Of a stretch of 45,616 nt of DNA, positions 17,982-27,410 are shown one piece after another. A model generated the notes under the pieces. That model did no database searches and was not told where the DNA came from. It was given only the letters and a program-made list of their open reading frames with translations. Every line of letters starts with the position of its first letter. Within the stretch, counting starts at the first letter, position 1. Location of the stretch: NCBI GenBank assembly GCA_013298985.1, contig JAAFJS010000014.1, forward strand, positions 1 to 45,616. The letters are read 5' to 3'. Origin of the DNA: Cytophagales bacterium. Lineage in GTDB: Bacteria; Bacteroidota; Bacteroidia; Cytophagales; Thermoflexibacteraceae. A program made the translations under genes and the position numbers.

Positions 17982-18845
17982 TTAGGTTGGCAGACGGATT
18001 CTTTCCTTACCGCAGTAAATATTAAAGCCCTGATTTCTGGCAAAACCTATTAGCGTCATGCCCGCGCTTCGTACCATCTCTACCGCCAAGCTCGACGGCG
18101 CGCCCACTGACACCACGACCACAATCCCTGCCATTAGTGCCTTTTGCACCAACTCAAAGCTCACCCTACCGCTTACCCAGAGCAAGTGATGGTGTAATGG
18201 GATTTCGTTTTTGACAAGCATTGCGCCTATCAGCTTGTCCAGTGCATTGTGCCTGCCCACATCTTCCCTGACAATCAGCAAGTTACCTGCGCTATCAAAT
18301 AGTGCCGACGCGTGCAAACCTCCAGTATGGGCAAAAACGGCTTGCTGGTTGCGTACCTTTGCACTCAGCGTATCAATCATAGTTAGCTCAAAATCAGGCG
18401 CAGGCAAAGGCAGTGGATAATAGGTAAGCTGGTGTACGGATTCTATCGCGGTTTTGCCACAAACGCCACAACTTGAGGTCGTGTAAAAATTGCGCTGCAA
18501 TCGCGCCCAATCCAACATTAGATTTTGTGTAAGTTCCACTTTCACTATGTTTTCCGCCTCCATTTGCCGCCCACTATCCGTACAATATTTCATGTTTTTG
18601 ACCTGAGAAAAATCTCGAATAATTCCTTCGGTAAACAAAAAACCCAATACAAGTTCAAAATCGTGCGCGGGCGTTCGCATGGTAACTGCAAGGCTTTTTT
18701 CTACTATTTCGGTATTATGCTGATAGACAAGCCTTATTTCTAAGGGTTGCTCTATCACCAGCAAGTCGTCAGCTTCGTCTGCCTGTGCTTTGCCTGCATG
18801 GACTCGTATTATTTTTTGATTGCTTACACTTTGTTTACCTGACAT
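17982..18845 (-). CDS. fdhD: Formate dehydrogenase sulfurtransferase FdhD
   Basis: With the ATG at 18843-18845 this is a 287-residue protein; the frame extends to 18869 only with TTG. FdhD passes sulfur from the IscS desulfurase to the molybdenum cofactor of formate dehydrogenase. The catalytic cysteine loop SSCGVCG (Cys126 and Cys129) is present, as are the family segments TPAHDFELVLGFLFTEGII, VREDVGRHNALDKLIGA, SGRVSFELVQKALMAGI and the C-terminal FNIYCGKERI. No formate dehydrogenase or other molybdopterin gene is in the window, so the enzyme it serves lies elsewhere. It appears to be monocistronic. Confidence 0.95.
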   Translation of the reverse strand: MSGKQSVSNQKIIRVHAGKAQADEADDLLVIEQPLEIRLVYQHNTEIVEKSLAVTMRTPAHDFELVLGFLFTEGIIRDFSQVKNMKYCTDSGRQMEAENIVKVELTQNLMLDWARLQRNFYTTSSCGVCGKTAIESVHQLTYYPLPLPAPDFELTMIDTLSAKVRNQQAVFAHTGGLHASALFDSAGNLLIVREDVGRHNALDKLIGAMLVKNEIPLHHHLLWVSGRVSFELVQKALMAGIVVVVSVGAPSSLAVEMVRSAGMTLIGFARNQGFNIYCGKERIRLPT

Positions 18846-18937
18846 AGCTTTAATATTGAAATAATGCAATTAAAATATTGAAATAGTTAAACAAAACTGT
18901 TTTTATCTTTAAAAAATGAAATATTCTCACCTTTTTT

Positions 18938-18968
18938 CTTGGAAATATGAAACAATTTGATAATTTTG
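18938..18968 (+). promoter_or_regulatory. Candidate promoter in the fdhD to STAS-like gene gap
   Basis: CTTG (18938-18941), a 19-nt spacer and TAATTTTG (18961-18968) resemble the Bacteroidota promoter with one mismatch. It would give the small gene at 19154 a leader of about 180 nt. Nothing else was recognised in the 308-base gap 18846-19153. Confidence 0.3.
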
Positions 18969-19153
18969 TAATTGTAAAACAATCAAATTTACACCTCTTA
19001 TTAATAATTGTTTTAGGTAGTATAGAATAGCCATTTTTTTCGTCTGCAAAAGTATGACGTGCTTAGAGTGCCTCCAAAAGGTGCTTCTATAACTACTAAA
19101 TGTAAAGAGAGTGAACTTAATCAATAAATCTTAGTAAACCAAATCTTACAATT

Positions 19154-19564
19154 ATGCGTGAAACATTATTTTCTGAGGACTTCCTCACGCTTGACTATCT
19201 TGACGATTTTAATATGCTGATGACCACTTGGTCGGGCTATGTAGATTTTGATAGCTGCCTTTCAGGAAATATCCGCGTCAAAGAATCCATCAAACGCAAT
19301 CAATCCATTGCCCTTCTTAGCGATATGAGCAAGGTGCAATCGATTACCAAAGATGTCCAACATTTTTTATTGGAAGAACAGCACTATCAGTTGGCAAATC
19401 AGGGCTTGCGCTTCCATGCTATCGTTTTGCCTGCTCAGTGGTTTGGGAAAACGCCCGAAAAAATCTCTATTCCATCTGCAAACGATGGCAAACGCTTAGA
19501 AATTGTGTTTTTTGACTCAGCGCGTATCGCGGGCTTGTGGCTCAAAATGAAAATCGAGATGTAA
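19154..19564 (+). CDS. Small cytoplasmic protein, possibly STAS/SpoIIAA-like
   Basis: This 136-residue protein has no signal peptide or membrane segment. Its layout (a start with EDFLTLDYLDDFNMLMTTWSGYVD, a central SIALLSDMSKVQSITKDVQHFLLEE, and the end LEIVFFDSARIAGLWLKMKI) recalls the short STAS/SpoIIAA-like proteins common in Bacteroidota, with alternating strands and helices. The motif evidence is weak, and the phosphorylatable Ser/Thr of anti-sigma antagonists cannot be pinpointed. Two SpoIIE-type phosphatases lie 1.4 kb and 3.3 kb to the left, which would be logical partners, but fdhD lies between them. Confidence 0.6.
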   Translation: MRETLFSEDFLTLDYLDDFNMLMTTWSGYVDFDSCLSGNIRVKESIKRNQSIALLSDMSKVQSITKDVQHFLLEEQHYQLANQGLRFHAIVLPAQWFGKTPEKISIPSANDGKRLEIVFFDSARIAGLWLKMKIEM

Positions 19565-19596
19565 ACTTCTACACTAAAATCAAGAGATTGGAAAGG

Positions 19597-21048
19597 TCAA
19601 AAAGCAACCTTAATCGTATAGGCATGGCTTTGGACTAATATTTTTGGTAAAAGAACTTCAATGTGTTGTTTTTCAGGAGAATAGTGAAAGGAAAGGCTTT
19701 GTGTTTTCTCTCCTAATAGTGTAATTTTCATGTTTTTTTGTTGTGCAAGGGTGAGATTTTGGGGGAAAGGAATGATAAATTTATTTTGATTTGGTTTTTC
19801 TAATAAAAATACAAATAATTGATTGGGTTTTTGTGTGAACCTGATGCGAGTGCCGTCTTCTATTTTATCTCCTGCGGTATGGTATGGATAGGATGCATAA
19901 ATTGCTTCTCCATTGATTTTTAACCATTTACCAAGTTCGGTAAGCCGTAAAGCCTGACTTGCTGGAATGGAGCCATCTGCTTTGGGACCTACGTTTAGCA
20001 GTAAATTTCCATTTTTACTTACAATGTCAATAAACATATCTATCAGTGCGTCAGGGGATAACATTTCCTGCGCGGTTTCGTTTTGGTTGTAGCCAAAAGA
20101 GTAGCCAATTCCCCTACAAGTTTCCCATTTCTGATGACAAATCGTATCCATGACCTTGTATTCGGGGGTAATGAAATCAGTGAGTTCGCTGTGTTTGCCC
20201 CAGCGGTCATTGATGACAGCAAGAGGGTTATGATTGACCAACTCGCTGAAAATGGATAGCTGATTGCTTAAATCGGGAAAGCTAATGTCATTCCAAAGCA
20301 CATCTGGGCGAAACTGATAAATGAGTTCATAAAGATGATTCTCGGCATAGCTGGCATAAGCGATACTTGTAGGCTTGCTTTGAAATAGGTCTGGGTACAG
20401 ATTGGTGATAGGGGTTCTATAAAATGTCCAATCCAAGCCTCCTGAGTAGTAAAGTCCAAATTTAAGTCCTTTGCTTCTTGCTGCTTTTTCCAATTCAGCT
20501 ACTATATTGCGTTCGGCATTGAGTGGCTGTTGGGCATACATAGGATTAGGAATATTACTGTGCCAAAGCCTAAATCCGTCATGGTGTTTGGAGGTAAGCA
20601 CTATATACTTTGCACCTGCTTCCAAAAACAAATTGACCCATTCATCAGGTTTCCACTGCTTATTCTCTTGATTAAAAATAGGGATAAAGTCATAGTAATC
20701 AAACTGTTGTCCATATTTTTGTTTATGGTAATGGGAGGTGGGAGAGTCTTTGATTTTCAGTGTGTTCATGTACCATTCTGCATACGGATTGTGCTTATAA
20801 AAATATTTCCAATCTTTTGCTGTTTCTACGGAAACTTTGGTTTCTGCCCAGGCAGGTACGGCATATAGTCCCCAATGAATGAAGATGCCTAATTTGGCTT
20901 CATTGAACCATGAAGGCGTTTTGCGCTTAGATAGGCTTTCGGTAGTTGGGAGATAAACGGTATCTGCAAATTGCTGGGCAAGCGTGTGTTGCGCTTTAAA
21001 AAATAGACAAATACTACATAAAAAGTAACATACTATTTTGATTTTCAT
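19597..21048 (-). CDS. Secreted GH29 alpha-L-fucosidase
   Basis: This 483-residue protein has a signal peptide ending HTLAQ. The GH29 catalytic domain is evident from WFNEAKLGIFIHWGLYAVPAWAE (about 47-69), YIVLTSKHHDGFRLWHS (148-164, with the conserved His-His pair at 155-156) and DVLWNDISFPD. In that last motif Asp254 is in the nucleophile position. A beta-sandwich C-terminal domain follows. Enzymes of this family release L-fucose from glycans by a retaining mechanism, probably in the periplasm here. No SusC/SusD pair or sugar regulator is next to it, so it is not in an obvious polysaccharide utilisation locus. Its upstream region carries a dispersed palindromic repeat. Confidence 0.93.
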   Translation of the reverse strand: MKIKIVCYFLCSICLFFKAQHTLAQQFADTVYLPTTESLSKRKTPSWFNEAKLGIFIHWGLYAVPAWAETKVSVETAKDWKYFYKHNPYAEWYMNTLKIKDSPTSHYHKQKYGQQFDYYDFIPIFNQENKQWKPDEWVNLFLEAGAKYIVLTSKHHDGFRLWHSNIPNPMYAQQPLNAERNIVAELEKAARSKGLKFGLYYSGGLDWTFYRTPITNLYPDLFQSKPTSIAYASYAENHLYELIYQFRPDVLWNDISFPDLSNQLSIFSELVNHNPLAVINDRWGKHSELTDFITPEYKVMDTICHQKWETCRGIGYSFGYNQNETAQEMLSPDALIDMFIDIVSKNGNLLLNVGPKADGSIPASQALRLTELGKWLKINGEAIYASYPYHTAGDKIEDGTRIRFTQKPNQLFVFLLEKPNQNKFIIPFPQNLTLAQQKNMKITLLGEKTQSLSFHYSPEKQHIEVLLPKILVQSHAYTIKVAF

Positions 21049-21081
21049 GGCATTGAATCTTTTGAATTTTTTTTAATAGAC

Positions 21082-21173
21082 AAATGCTTAAATAATTGCA
21101 GTTTACAAGCCTGTTAGGGCTTAAATATTGGTAATAAAGCATTTTTTCATTTCTATAAGCCTCGTAGGGGCTT
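21082..21173 (+). repeat. Dispersed intergenic repeat, copy 1
   Basis: This 92-base element contains TTAGGGCTTAAATATTGGTA and ends CCTCGTAGGGGCTT. It reappears in reverse orientation at 37294-37386 with matching order and roughly four-fifths identity by eye. It lies between the divergent fucosidase and ABC permease genes. Confidence 0.75.
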
Positions 21174-21347
21174 AATATTGGACTCCTAACAGTATTTTAA
21201 TCTACAAGATGCCTAATTTCAAAATTATACTTATTTTTGGAGAAAAGACAAAATAAGAAAAGAAAAATCTAACACATTTACCGTATATTTACAAAAAAAT
21301 TCTCAAAAAAATACCCACAAAACGTGCAAAATATACCCAATCGCAAC

Positions 21348-23900
21348 ATGAGCTGGTCGTGGCTTTGGCGCATGGCAGTCCGCGACAGCCGCAAAAGTCG
21401 TTCTCGTTTGTTTCTTTTTACCTCATCTATTGTGCTGGGCATTGCCGCGCTGGTTGCTATCAATTCGTTTAGTGAAAATATCCAAAAAGACATTGACGGT
21501 CAGGCAAAGGAACTGCTCGGTGCGGATTTGGTGATTCGCAGTAACCAGCCTATTACAGACAGCGCGCGTATGCTCATCGACTCGATAGGCATGGGCGCAG
21601 TCAAGAAGGCGCGTGAAAGCAATTTTGCCTCGATGATTTTTTTTCCACAAAGCAAAGGAACGCGCTTGGTGCAAGTCAGGGCGTTGGAGGGAGATTTTCC
21701 GTTTTATGGGGAGATTGTAACCTTGCCCGCACAGGCAGGCGCGAGCTTTCGCAAGGCACAGAAAGCTCTGGTGGACAACACTTTACTGCTCCAATTCAAT
21801 GCCAAAACGGGTGATTCGGTCAAGGTCGGAAATCTTACATTTTTGATAGAAGGTGATTTGCAGCGCGTGCCAGGGCAGTCTGGCATTGCCGCAACCGTCG
21901 CGCCACCTGTGTATATTCCTTTCCAATTTTTAGAGCAAACGGGCTTGGTGAGAAAAGGCAGCCGTATTAACTATAATTTCTATTTTGCTTTCGCACAAGG
22001 TACTGATACAAAGGCATTAGTGGAAAAATATAAACTGCAATTAGAAAACTTCAAATTGAACTATGATACCGTAGAAACACGCAAACAAAATACAGGACGC
22101 GCCTTCGAGAACCTGAACGATTTTTTGAATCTGGTGGGTTTTGTTGCCTTGCTGTTGGGTTGTGTGGGCGTGGCGAGCGCGGTTCACGTGTATATCAAAG
22201 AAAAAATCGGCATGGTGGCGGTTTTGCGTTGTTTGGGAGTAAAAGGTCGCGAGGCTTTCCTGATTTATTTGTTGCAAATTACGGCAATGGGCTTGATAGG
22301 TTCTGTGATAGGTGCGGTGTTGGGGAGTATGATTCAAGTGCTTATGCCTTTGGTTTTCAATGACTTCCTTCCTGTCAAAGTCAATTATTCCATTTCTTGG
22401 GTGGCAATTTTCCAAGGTATATTAACGGGTATGTTAGTGGCGATTTTGTTCGCACTTGTGCCACTGCTTTCCATTCGCAACGTTTCGCCCCTGCGTACTT
22501 TGCGTTCATCTTTTGAGGAAACACCAGTGAGTCGCGACGTTTGGCGTTGGGCTACTTATTTGTTAATCACTTTTTTCATTTATGGATTTGCACGTTTGCA
22601 AATTAATGGCTGGTTACAATCGCTTTATTTTACGCTGGGGCTGGCGGGCGCATTTTTGGTTTTGACTGCCTTTGCCCAAGCGATTATTTGGAGTGTGCGA
22701 AAGTTTTTCCCTACAGCATGGAGTTATCTTTGGCGACAAAGTTTGGCAAACTTGTACCGCCCTAATAACCAAACACTTATTTTGGTTTTGTCGATTGGAC
22801 TGGGAACGGCACTGATTACAACCTTGTACTTTATCCAAAGTTTGCTCCTGAGCCAAGTATCGTTTACAGCCCGCGCCAACCAGCCCAATATGGTTCTTTT
22901 TGATATTCAGACCGTTCAAAAAGATTCTTTACAACAATTAGTCAAATCGTTTGACCTGCCCACGATTCAAGATGTGCCACTCGTAACTATGAGATTAACA
23001 GCCATTAACGGCAAAACTGCCTTTCAAATCAAGGCAGATACAATCAATAAAAAACAAGAAGACAGAATCCCCAAGTGGGCATTGGACAGGGAATATCGGG
23101 TAACTTATCGCGACAGCCTCACTGATTCGGAAACAAGCATCAAAGGCGCATGGAATCGCCCTGTCAAATCGCCTGCGGATACCATTTTTGTTTCTTTTGA
23201 TGAAAATTATGCCAAAAATATTAAGGTCAAAATGGGTGATAGGCTTACTTTTGACGTACAAGGCGTTAAAATGCAGACCATCATTGGGCATTTGCGAAAA
23301 GTAGATTTTAATCGAATTCAGTCCAATTTCTTGGTGGTTTTTCCTTCGGGAGTCTTAGAAAACGCGCCTCAATTTCATATTTTCGTTACCAAAGTAAGTT
23401 CAGCAGTGCAGTCTGCTAAGTTTCAGCAATCACTCGTGCAGCGTTTCCCAAACATTTCAGTAGTAGATTTAGACCTGATTCTCAAGACCTTAGACGAGGT
23501 GCTGAACAAAGTTTCTTTTGCTATCCAATTCATGGCGTTTTTCAGTATTTTGACAGGTTTATTGGTCTTGGTGGGTTCGGTCATCATCAGCCGCTACCAA
23601 CGAATGCAGGAAAGTGTACTCCTCCGCACACTGGGCGCAAGCCGCAAACAAGTGCTGATAATCAATTTATTAGAATACTTTTTCTTAGGAAGTTTGGCTT
23701 CACTTTCAGGGATTATTTTGGCGATGGGGGCGAGCTGGGCTTTGGCATATTTTGCCTTTGAGGTTGCCTTTACTTTTAATATTTTGCCTGCATTGGTCGT
23801 TTTCTTGGTCATTACAGGGCTTACGATTACGATAGGCTTGCTCAATGTGCGCGCGGTGGTAAACAATCCGCCTTTGGAAGTGCTGAGAACAGAAGTATAA
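21348..23900 (+). CDS. FtsX-like ABC transporter permease (YbbP type)
   Basis: With the ATG at 21348 this is an 850-residue protein (MSWSWLWRMAVRDSRKSR); the frame reaches 21324 only with GTG. An N-terminal membrane helix is followed by a large extracytoplasmic domain and a group of three helices (about 255-385; first FtsX-like domain). Further helices then lead to a second periplasmic domain and a C-terminal FtsX-like domain (about 725-850) with YQRMQESVLLRTLGASRKQV. The duplicated layout is that of YbbP-type permeases, which work with a YbbA-like ATPase and are thought to act on lipids or lipoproteins. No ATPase gene lies beside it. A strong terminator follows the gene. Confidence 0.9.
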   Translation: MSWSWLWRMAVRDSRKSRSRLFLFTSSIVLGIAALVAINSFSENIQKDIDGQAKELLGADLVIRSNQPITDSARMLIDSIGMGAVKKARESNFASMIFFPQSKGTRLVQVRALEGDFPFYGEIVTLPAQAGASFRKAQKALVDNTLLLQFNAKTGDSVKVGNLTFLIEGDLQRVPGQSGIAATVAPPVYIPFQFLEQTGLVRKGSRINYNFYFAFAQGTDTKALVEKYKLQLENFKLNYDTVETRKQNTGRAFENLNDFLNLVGFVALLLGCVGVASAVHVYIKEKIGMVAVLRCLGVKGREAFLIYLLQITAMGLIGSVIGAVLGSMIQVLMPLVFNDFLPVKVNYSISWVAIFQGILTGMLVAILFALVPLLSIRNVSPLRTLRSSFEETPVSRDVWRWATYLLITFFIYGFARLQINGWLQSLYFTLGLAGAFLVLTAFAQAIIWSVRKFFPTAWSYLWRQSLANLYRPNNQTLILVLSIGLGTALITTLYFIQSLLLSQVSFTARANQPNMVLFDIQTVQKDSLQQLVKSFDLPTIQDVPLVTMRLTAINGKTAFQIKADTINKKQEDRIPKWALDREYRVTYRDSLTDSETSIKGAWNRPVKSPADTIFVSFDENYAKNIKVKMGDRLTFDVQGVKMQTIIGHLRKVDFNRIQSNFLVVFPSGVLENAPQFHIFVTKVSSAVQSAKFQQSLVQRFPNISVVDLDLILKTLDEVLNKVSFAIQFMAFFSILTGLLVLVGSVIISRYQRMQESVLLRTLGASRKQVLIINLLEYFFLGSLASLSGIILAMGASWALAYFAFEVAFTFNILPALVVFLVITGLTITIGLLNVRAVVNNPPLEVLRTEV

Positions 23901-23923
23901 ACTGAGATGAATTTTTCAATAAA

Positions 23924-23957
23924 AAAAGGAGAAAAAAACTAAAAATTTTCTCCTTTT
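23924..23957 (+). terminator. Rho-independent terminator after the ABC permease
   Basis: A 12-bp perfect stem, AAAAGGAGAAAA (23924-23935) and TTTTCTCCTTTT (23946-23957), has a 10-nt loop and a T-rich tail. It lies 23 bp past the permease stop codon. Confidence 0.75.
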
Positions 23958-24087
23958 CTTTTCAACGTTTCTTTTTTTTTTAACTTCGCATTTACAATCA
24001 ATTCAAAATTAAAGCTAACCTACCTCAATTTCATTTCTATTTTTAATGTATCTATCTCATTTATAACATTTTACTATCAAATATTTT

Positions 24088-26631
24088 ATGAAAAAACAAT
24101 ACCTAATTTTAGTATGGTGCTTGTTTGTATTGGCTACAAGCATGAACGTGTTTGCCCAAAAAAAAGATGACAAACCTGTTACGACAGGCGGTGGTGGCGC
24201 GGCGGCAGCCCCCGCAAAAGCAGGAATCAAGCCGTACAAAGAAGTCATTACCAGCAAGGCTATCACCAGCAAAGGCTTAATGACCGTACACAAGGTTGAG
24301 GACAAGTGGTATTTCGAAGTGCCTGATAGCCTCATTGGGCGTGAGGTCATGGCTATCACGCGCTTCTCCAAAACTGCCGCAGGGGGTGGTATCTTTGGTG
24401 GCGAAGAGGTCAATAGGCAAGTGGTGATGTGGGAAAAAGCACCTGATAATAAGTTGTTCCTGCGCTCTATCACCTACGTTATTTCCAGCCCTGATAGCTT
24501 GAAACCCATTTTCCAAGCCGTCAAAAACTCCAGTGCTGACCCCATCATTGCTTCCCTCGAAGTCAAGGCGGTCAGAAAAGACACCTCAACAGTTGTAGAT
24601 GTAACGGATTTGTTCAAAGGCGATAATCAAGTATTTTCGTTGAATCCTTTTTTCAAGCAGTTGTATAAAATCAGTATGTTCCAAGCCGACCGTTCTTACA
24701 TTCAGGGCATCAAATCCTTCCCTATCAATACGGAAATCAGAACTGTCAAGACCTTTGGGACGCAAGCACCACCGATAATGCCTTCGCCTTTCCCAAGTCC
24801 TGGCATTTATCTTCCTGCGGGCTTGGACGCGGGCGTGGTTACAATGGAGTTTAATACTTCGATGATTGCCCTGCCCAAATCTCCCATGCGTAAGCGATTT
24901 TTTGATGCGCGTGTAGGATATTTTGCCAATGAATACAGTGTTTTCAAAGAAAATTCACAAAAAGCAGAAACAGAAACTTTTGCGGTGCGCTGGCGTTTAG
25001 AACCCAAAAATGCGGCTGATGCTGACAAACAAAAACGCGGTGAATTGATAGAGCCAGCCAAACCTATCGTATTTTATATAGACCCTGCCACACCCGAAAA
25101 ATGGCAAAAATATTTGAAACAAGGCGTAGATGACTGGCAAAAAGCATTTGAAAAGGCAGGCTGGAAAAATGCGATTCGTGGCGAATATTGGGACACCAAA
25201 GACTCAACCATGAGCTTAGAAGATGCGCGTTTTTCTGTCATTCGATATTTCGCGGCAGACATTCAAAATGCCTACGGACCTAACATACACGACCCGCGCA
25301 CAGGCGAAATCATAGAAAGTCATATTGGTTGGTATCACAATATCATGCGCCTGCTCAGAAATTGGTATTTAATTCAAACGGCGGCAACTGACCCTCGCGC
25401 ACGCACCAAAGATTTTGACGACGAACTCATGGGGCAGCTCATTCGCTTCGTTTCTTCGCACGAAGTAGGGCATACACTTGGGCTAAGGCACAATATGGGC
25501 GCAAGCTCGGCTACGCCTGTCGAGAAACTTCGCGACAAGGAATTTATCAAACAAAATGGACATACTTCCTCCATCATGGATTATGCTCGTTTTAACTACG
25601 TGGCACAGCCCGAAGATGGCGTTACCGATTTCTTTCCTCGAATTGGTGATTATGACGAGTGGGCTATCCTGTGGGCTTACAAATATTTCCCAGATGCCAA
25701 AAGTGCAGACGAAGAAAAAAAATTATTAAACGAAATTACCAAAGCCAAAGTGGAAAATCCCCGCTTGGCTTTTGGGACAGAAATCAGTCCGTATGACCCG
25801 CGCTCACAAACCGAAGACGTGGGCGATAATGCCATGAAAGCCTCAGAATACGGCATCAAAAACCTCCAACGTATCCTGCCAAACCTCAATACGTGGACAA
25901 AAGAAGACGGCGAAAGCTATACAGAATTGGCTGAACTTTACGACGACCTCGTTTTTCAGTTTCGTCGCTACATGGGACACGTTGCCAAAAATGTAGGCGG
26001 AATTTACGACACTCCCAAAACCTACGATATGAGAGGTGCTGTTTATCAGGTAGTTGCAAAGGCAACGCAGAAAGAAGCGGTCGCATTTTTACACAAACAA
26101 CTTTTCGAAACGCCAGCTTGGTTGCTTGACACCAACGTACTTGACAAAATTCGCCCAGACCAAGGCATAGAGGCTATGAAATCAATGCAAGAAAGCGCAC
26201 TAAACAACATCATGGCGGGCGATAAATTAGTGCGTTTGCTGGAAACGGGCGCAAAAAATCCTGCAAATTACAGTCTGGACGAGTTTATGACTGATTTGCG
26301 TTCAGGAATTTGGGCTGAACTTCGCACTAAAAAAGCGATAGACATTCACCGCCGCAACCTGCAAAAGGTGTTTGTCGAAAAAGTAATTTCAGTTTTAAAT
26401 CCTACAAATCCAGTCTTTGTAGCCTACATTCCGCCTGGCGCAGGCTATGCGTACAATACGCGCCAAGTAGATTTGAAGAAAACTGACGTTCCCTCTATCG
26501 CACGCGGACATTTGGAGGCTTTGCAAGCAGAAATCAGAACTGCCCTGCCACTGATTACGGACAAAATGAGTCGCTACCATCTCCAAGATGTAGCCAAACG
26601 CATCAATAACGCGTTGAATCCTGTGAAATAA
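24088..26631 (+). CDS. Secreted zinc metalloprotease (DUF5117/DUF4953 family)
   Basis: This 847-residue protein has a signal peptide ending NVFAQ. The metzincin-type zinc site HEVGHTLGLRH (His458, Glu459, His462 and His468) is intact and is followed by NMGASS. The preceding WYHNIMRLLRNWYLIQ, the downstream SIMDYARFNYVAQPEDG and the start VEDKWYFEVPDSLIGREVMA match the large secreted metalloproteases of Bacteroidota annotated as DUF5117/DUF4953. A Gly/Ala-rich linker (about 31-47) follows the signal peptide. The predicted role is extracytoplasmic protein degradation; the substrate is unknown. It is flanked on both sides by hairpin terminators, so it is its own transcription unit. Confidence 0.9.
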   Translation: MKKQYLILVWCLFVLATSMNVFAQKKDDKPVTTGGGGAAAAPAKAGIKPYKEVITSKAITSKGLMTVHKVEDKWYFEVPDSLIGREVMAITRFSKTAAGGGIFGGEEVNRQVVMWEKAPDNKLFLRSITYVISSPDSLKPIFQAVKNSSADPIIASLEVKAVRKDTSTVVDVTDLFKGDNQVFSLNPFFKQLYKISMFQADRSYIQGIKSFPINTEIRTVKTFGTQAPPIMPSPFPSPGIYLPAGLDAGVVTMEFNTSMIALPKSPMRKRFFDARVGYFANEYSVFKENSQKAETETFAVRWRLEPKNAADADKQKRGELIEPAKPIVFYIDPATPEKWQKYLKQGVDDWQKAFEKAGWKNAIRGEYWDTKDSTMSLEDARFSVIRYFAADIQNAYGPNIHDPRTGEIIESHIGWYHNIMRLLRNWYLIQTAATDPRARTKDFDDELMGQLIRFVSSHEVGHTLGLRHNMGASSATPVEKLRDKEFIKQNGHTSSIMDYARFNYVAQPEDGVTDFFPRIGDYDEWAILWAYKYFPDAKSADEEKKLLNEITKAKVENPRLAFGTEISPYDPRSQTEDVGDNAMKASEYGIKNLQRILPNLNTWTKEDGESYTELAELYDDLVFQFRRYMGHVAKNVGGIYDTPKTYDMRGAVYQVVAKATQKEAVAFLHKQLFETPAWLLDTNVLDKIRPDQGIEAMKSMQESALNNIMAGDKLVRLLETGAKNPANYSLDEFMTDLRSGIWAELRTKKAIDIHRRNLQKVFVEKVISVLNPTNPVFVAYIPPGAGYAYNTRQVDLKKTDVPSIARGHLEALQAEIRTALPLITDKMSRYHLQDVAKRINNALNPVK

Positions 26632-26648
26632 ATTTTTTAGAAAAAAGG

Positions 26649-26678
26649 AAGTAGCAAATTTTGTAAAATTTGCTACTT
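26649..26678 (+). terminator. Rho-independent terminator after the metalloprotease
   Basis: AAGTAGCAAATTTT (26649-26662) pairs perfectly with AAAATTTGCTACTT (26665-26678), followed by TTATTTC. It lies 17 bp past the stop codon and argues against starting the next gene at 26670. Confidence 0.8.
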
Positions 26679-26708
26679 TTATTTCGAACTTTACAAAATA
26701 TCAAAACC

Positions 26709-27407
26709 ATGAAAAAACAAAAATCTGTATTTTCTTTTATCGTCATTTTTTCATTCATTTTTTTTCAGTCCAATACCATGAAAAAAGAAACAGGTTGGAA
26801 ATTGCTTTTTGATGGCAAAACCACCAAAGGCTGGCACAATTACGGCACCAAAGACATTTCCCCACTTTGGAAGGTCGAGGACGGAGCCTTGATGCTGAGT
26901 CAGAAAGGAGCAGGCGACATTCTCACTGATAAGGAATACGAAAACTACGAATTTGAACTCGAATGGAAAATCTCCGAAGGCGGCAATAGCGGCATTTATT
27001 ATTTGGTCAATGAAAACCCTCAAAAGTACCAAAAAGGCTGGAATACAGGTCCCGAAATGCAAGTATTGGACGATGACAAACACCCCGACGCGACCAAAGG
27101 CATCAACGGAAACCATCAGGCGGGCGCGCTGTACGACCTCATTCCCGCGGGCAAAAACAAGCAACTCAAGCCTGTTGGTCAGTGGAATATCGCCAAAATC
27201 GTCGTAAACAAGGGCAAGGTAGAACATTGGCTCAATGGGGCAAAAATTGTGGAATATGACCTAAACAGCCCCGAATTTATTGAGATGGTCAAGGCAAGTA
27301 AGTTTGCCGCACACCCTGATTTTGCCAAGTTCCGCAAGGGTAGAATCGCCCTCCAAGACCACGGAGATAAGGTTTGGTACAGAAATATTCGCATCAAAAA
27401 ATTATAA
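26709..27407 (+). CDS. Secreted DUF1080 (3-keto-disaccharide hydrolase-like) protein
   Basis: This 232-residue protein starts at ATG 26709 (MKKQKSVFSFIVIFSFIFF, a signal sequence); the longer frame from 26670 starts inside a terminator stem. The rest is one DUF1080 domain: GWKLLFDGKTTKGWHNYG, LWKVEDGALM, GGNSGIYYLV, GPEMQVLDD, and a C-terminal GRIALQDHGDKVWYRNIRIK. The family has a concanavalin-like jelly-roll fold and includes hydrolases of 3-keto-glycosides. In Bacteroidota it often occurs with secreted TIM-barrel isomerase-like proteins such as the one at 32091. It is followed 3 bp later by the exonuclease gene, so the two are probably co-transcribed although functionally unrelated. Confidence 0.9.
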   Translation: MKKQKSVFSFIVIFSFIFFQSNTMKKETGWKLLFDGKTTKGWHNYGTKDISPLWKVEDGALMLSQKGAGDILTDKEYENYEFELEWKISEGGNSGIYYLVNENPQKYQKGWNTGPEMQVLDDDKHPDATKGINGNHQAGALYDLIPAGKNKQLKPVGQWNIAKIVVNKGKVEHWLNGAKIVEYDLNSPEFIEMVKASKFAAHPDFAKFRKGRIALQDHGDKVWYRNIRIKKL

Positions 27408-27410
27408 AAA

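Noticed and set aside
21324-21347. GTG start for the ABC permease
   Set aside because: ATG 21348 gives a better N-terminus, running directly into the first membrane region.
26670-26708. Earlier start for the DUF1080 gene
   Set aside because: It would begin inside the terminator hairpin at 26649-26678. ATG 26709 gives a clean signal sequence.
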